Positions 63,259 to 64,000 of a stretch of DNA of 64,000 nucleotides are shown here, piece by piece (the stretch's first letter is position 1; each line of letters starts with the position of its first letter). The notes below the pieces were generated by a model. It saw only the letters and a list, made by a program, of their open reading frames with translations, was not told where the DNA came from and made no database searches. Position numbers and translations under genes: made by a program. Source of the stretch: Phymatolithon calcareum (taxonomy: Eukaryota > Rhodophyta > Florideophyceae > Hapalidiales). The stretch spans positions 1,798,001 through 1,862,000 of the forward strand of contig OZ345362.1 of the NCBI GenBank assembly GCA_977006965.1, in the 5' to 3' direction.

Positions 63259-63803
63259 GATGATATTGTCAGTGTTGACAGAATTGTTGTTTGTTATATT
63301 GTATCATAAAATTAATCCAACTTTAGAATCTTTTTTTTAGCAGGAATGTTTTTTTTAAAAAAAGATTTAAAAGTTATCAGCTAGATAGAGCTGATGCTGA
63401 ATTACAGCTGGAAATTTTATTTCAACAAAAATCTTATTCTTGATATGTTTCGACACGAAATTGTCACGTGAATTGAAGATGATGCCTTAATTAATGGTGG
63501 ATAGGTGATTGATACTAATGACCGGTGGATGAAGTTTGAAATGGTGGAAACGTGACTGGCGGTAAACGTGCGAGCGGCGGTTTCCAACGGTGATTGGCTA
63601 CTTGTCTTTTATCTGATTGTCGATTCACTTTTTGTCCGTGAACAAAGAGAAAGCAACAAAATTTGTTAGAATCCTCTTCTGTCCAGAAGTCACAATTCTT
63701 TAAAGAAATAAATCAGTAAAGAAAGGGACTTTCTCCAAAATTGATCGTCAAGCAGATAAACTTGCTTATTCTTATACGGTGGTTGGTAGGTTGGTGGGTT
63801 GGT
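63259..63803. other. 5' flank of the copia-like element
   Basis: AT-rich leader and possibly 5' LTR. Homopolymer runs (T8, A7) at 63330-63370 and short GGTTGGT repeats at 63781-63803. No gene. Confidence 0.4.
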
Positions 63804-64000
63804 GAATGGATGAATGGATGAATGGATGAATGGATGAATGGATGAATGGATGAATGGATGAATGGATGAATGGATGAATGGATGAATGGATGAATGGATG
63901 AATGGATGAATGGATGAATGGATGAATGGATGAATGGATGAATGGATGAATGGATGAATGGATGAATGGATGAATGGATGAATGGATGAATGGATGAATG
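63804..64000. repeat. Tandem 8-bp repeat (GAATGGAT)n
   Basis: At least 24 perfect copies of GAATGGAT from 63804 to the end of the window, so the array continues beyond it. The unit is itself a near-duplicated 4-mer (GAAT/GGAT). Confidence 0.95.

Noticed and set aside
63804-64000. CRISPR-like regular repeat
   Set aside because: Units are contiguous 8-mers without spacers in a eukaryotic genome, so it is a simple tandem repeat.

Overview
This window is eukaryotic nuclear DNA. Genes lie on both strands without operon structure. Two genes are split by short GT-AG introns (74, 81 and 91 bp), and most others are single open frames. Long AT-richer gaps are filled with transposon debris. Two products point to a photosynthetic cell: an organelle-type prolyl-tRNA synthetase with a leader peptide, and an acyl-CoA ligase resembling 2-succinylbenzoate-CoA ligase of the phylloquinone pathway. 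Low intron density with retroelement-rich gaps suits a red alga, perhaps a florideophyte such as Chondrus. That placement is inference and was not tested by any search.

Layout. 0-6 kb: terminal-inverted-repeat debris, a Golgi Qb-SNARE (membrin/Bos1/GOSR2 type) and a signal-anchored single-pass membrane protein. 6-16 kb: no intact gene; it holds a MULE-like transposase remnant, LINE tails, a SINE-like repeat and two non-autonomous hAT-like elements with 8-bp target duplications. 16-20 kb: a three-exon ionotropic-glutamate-receptor-like gene, a Ty3-type integrase remnant, a 603-bp inverted-repeat element and the second SINE-like copy. 21-28.5 kb is the gene-dense block: coiled-coil protein, prolyl-tRNA synthetase, an SSDDD-repeat nuclear-type protein, a small intron-containing membrane protein and a membrane-anchored HExxH protein. 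28.5-38.6 kb: repeats, with a cluster of five near-perfect palindromes and nested 5'-truncated LINEs. 39-48 kb: a small Sel1-repeat protein, the acyl-CoA ligase, zinc-knuckle and coiled-coil transposon-type remnants and a methyltransferase. 48.6-56.8 kb: a 2,735-residue Sel1-repeat membrane protein with 38 near-identical 38-residue repeats. 58-63.3 kb: a Ty1/copia-type element with long gag and pol frames. The window ends in an 8-bp tandem repeat.

The host genes do not form one evident pathway. The clearest relationships are the two Sel1 proteins (9 kb apart, similar repeat signature), the divergent prolyl-tRNA synthetase/SSDDD gene pair sharing a 292-bp promoter interval, and the retroelement families. 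The most unusual structural signal is the number of short, perfect, sequence-unrelated inverted repeats scattered through the non-coding DNA, together with the giant homogenised Sel1 array.
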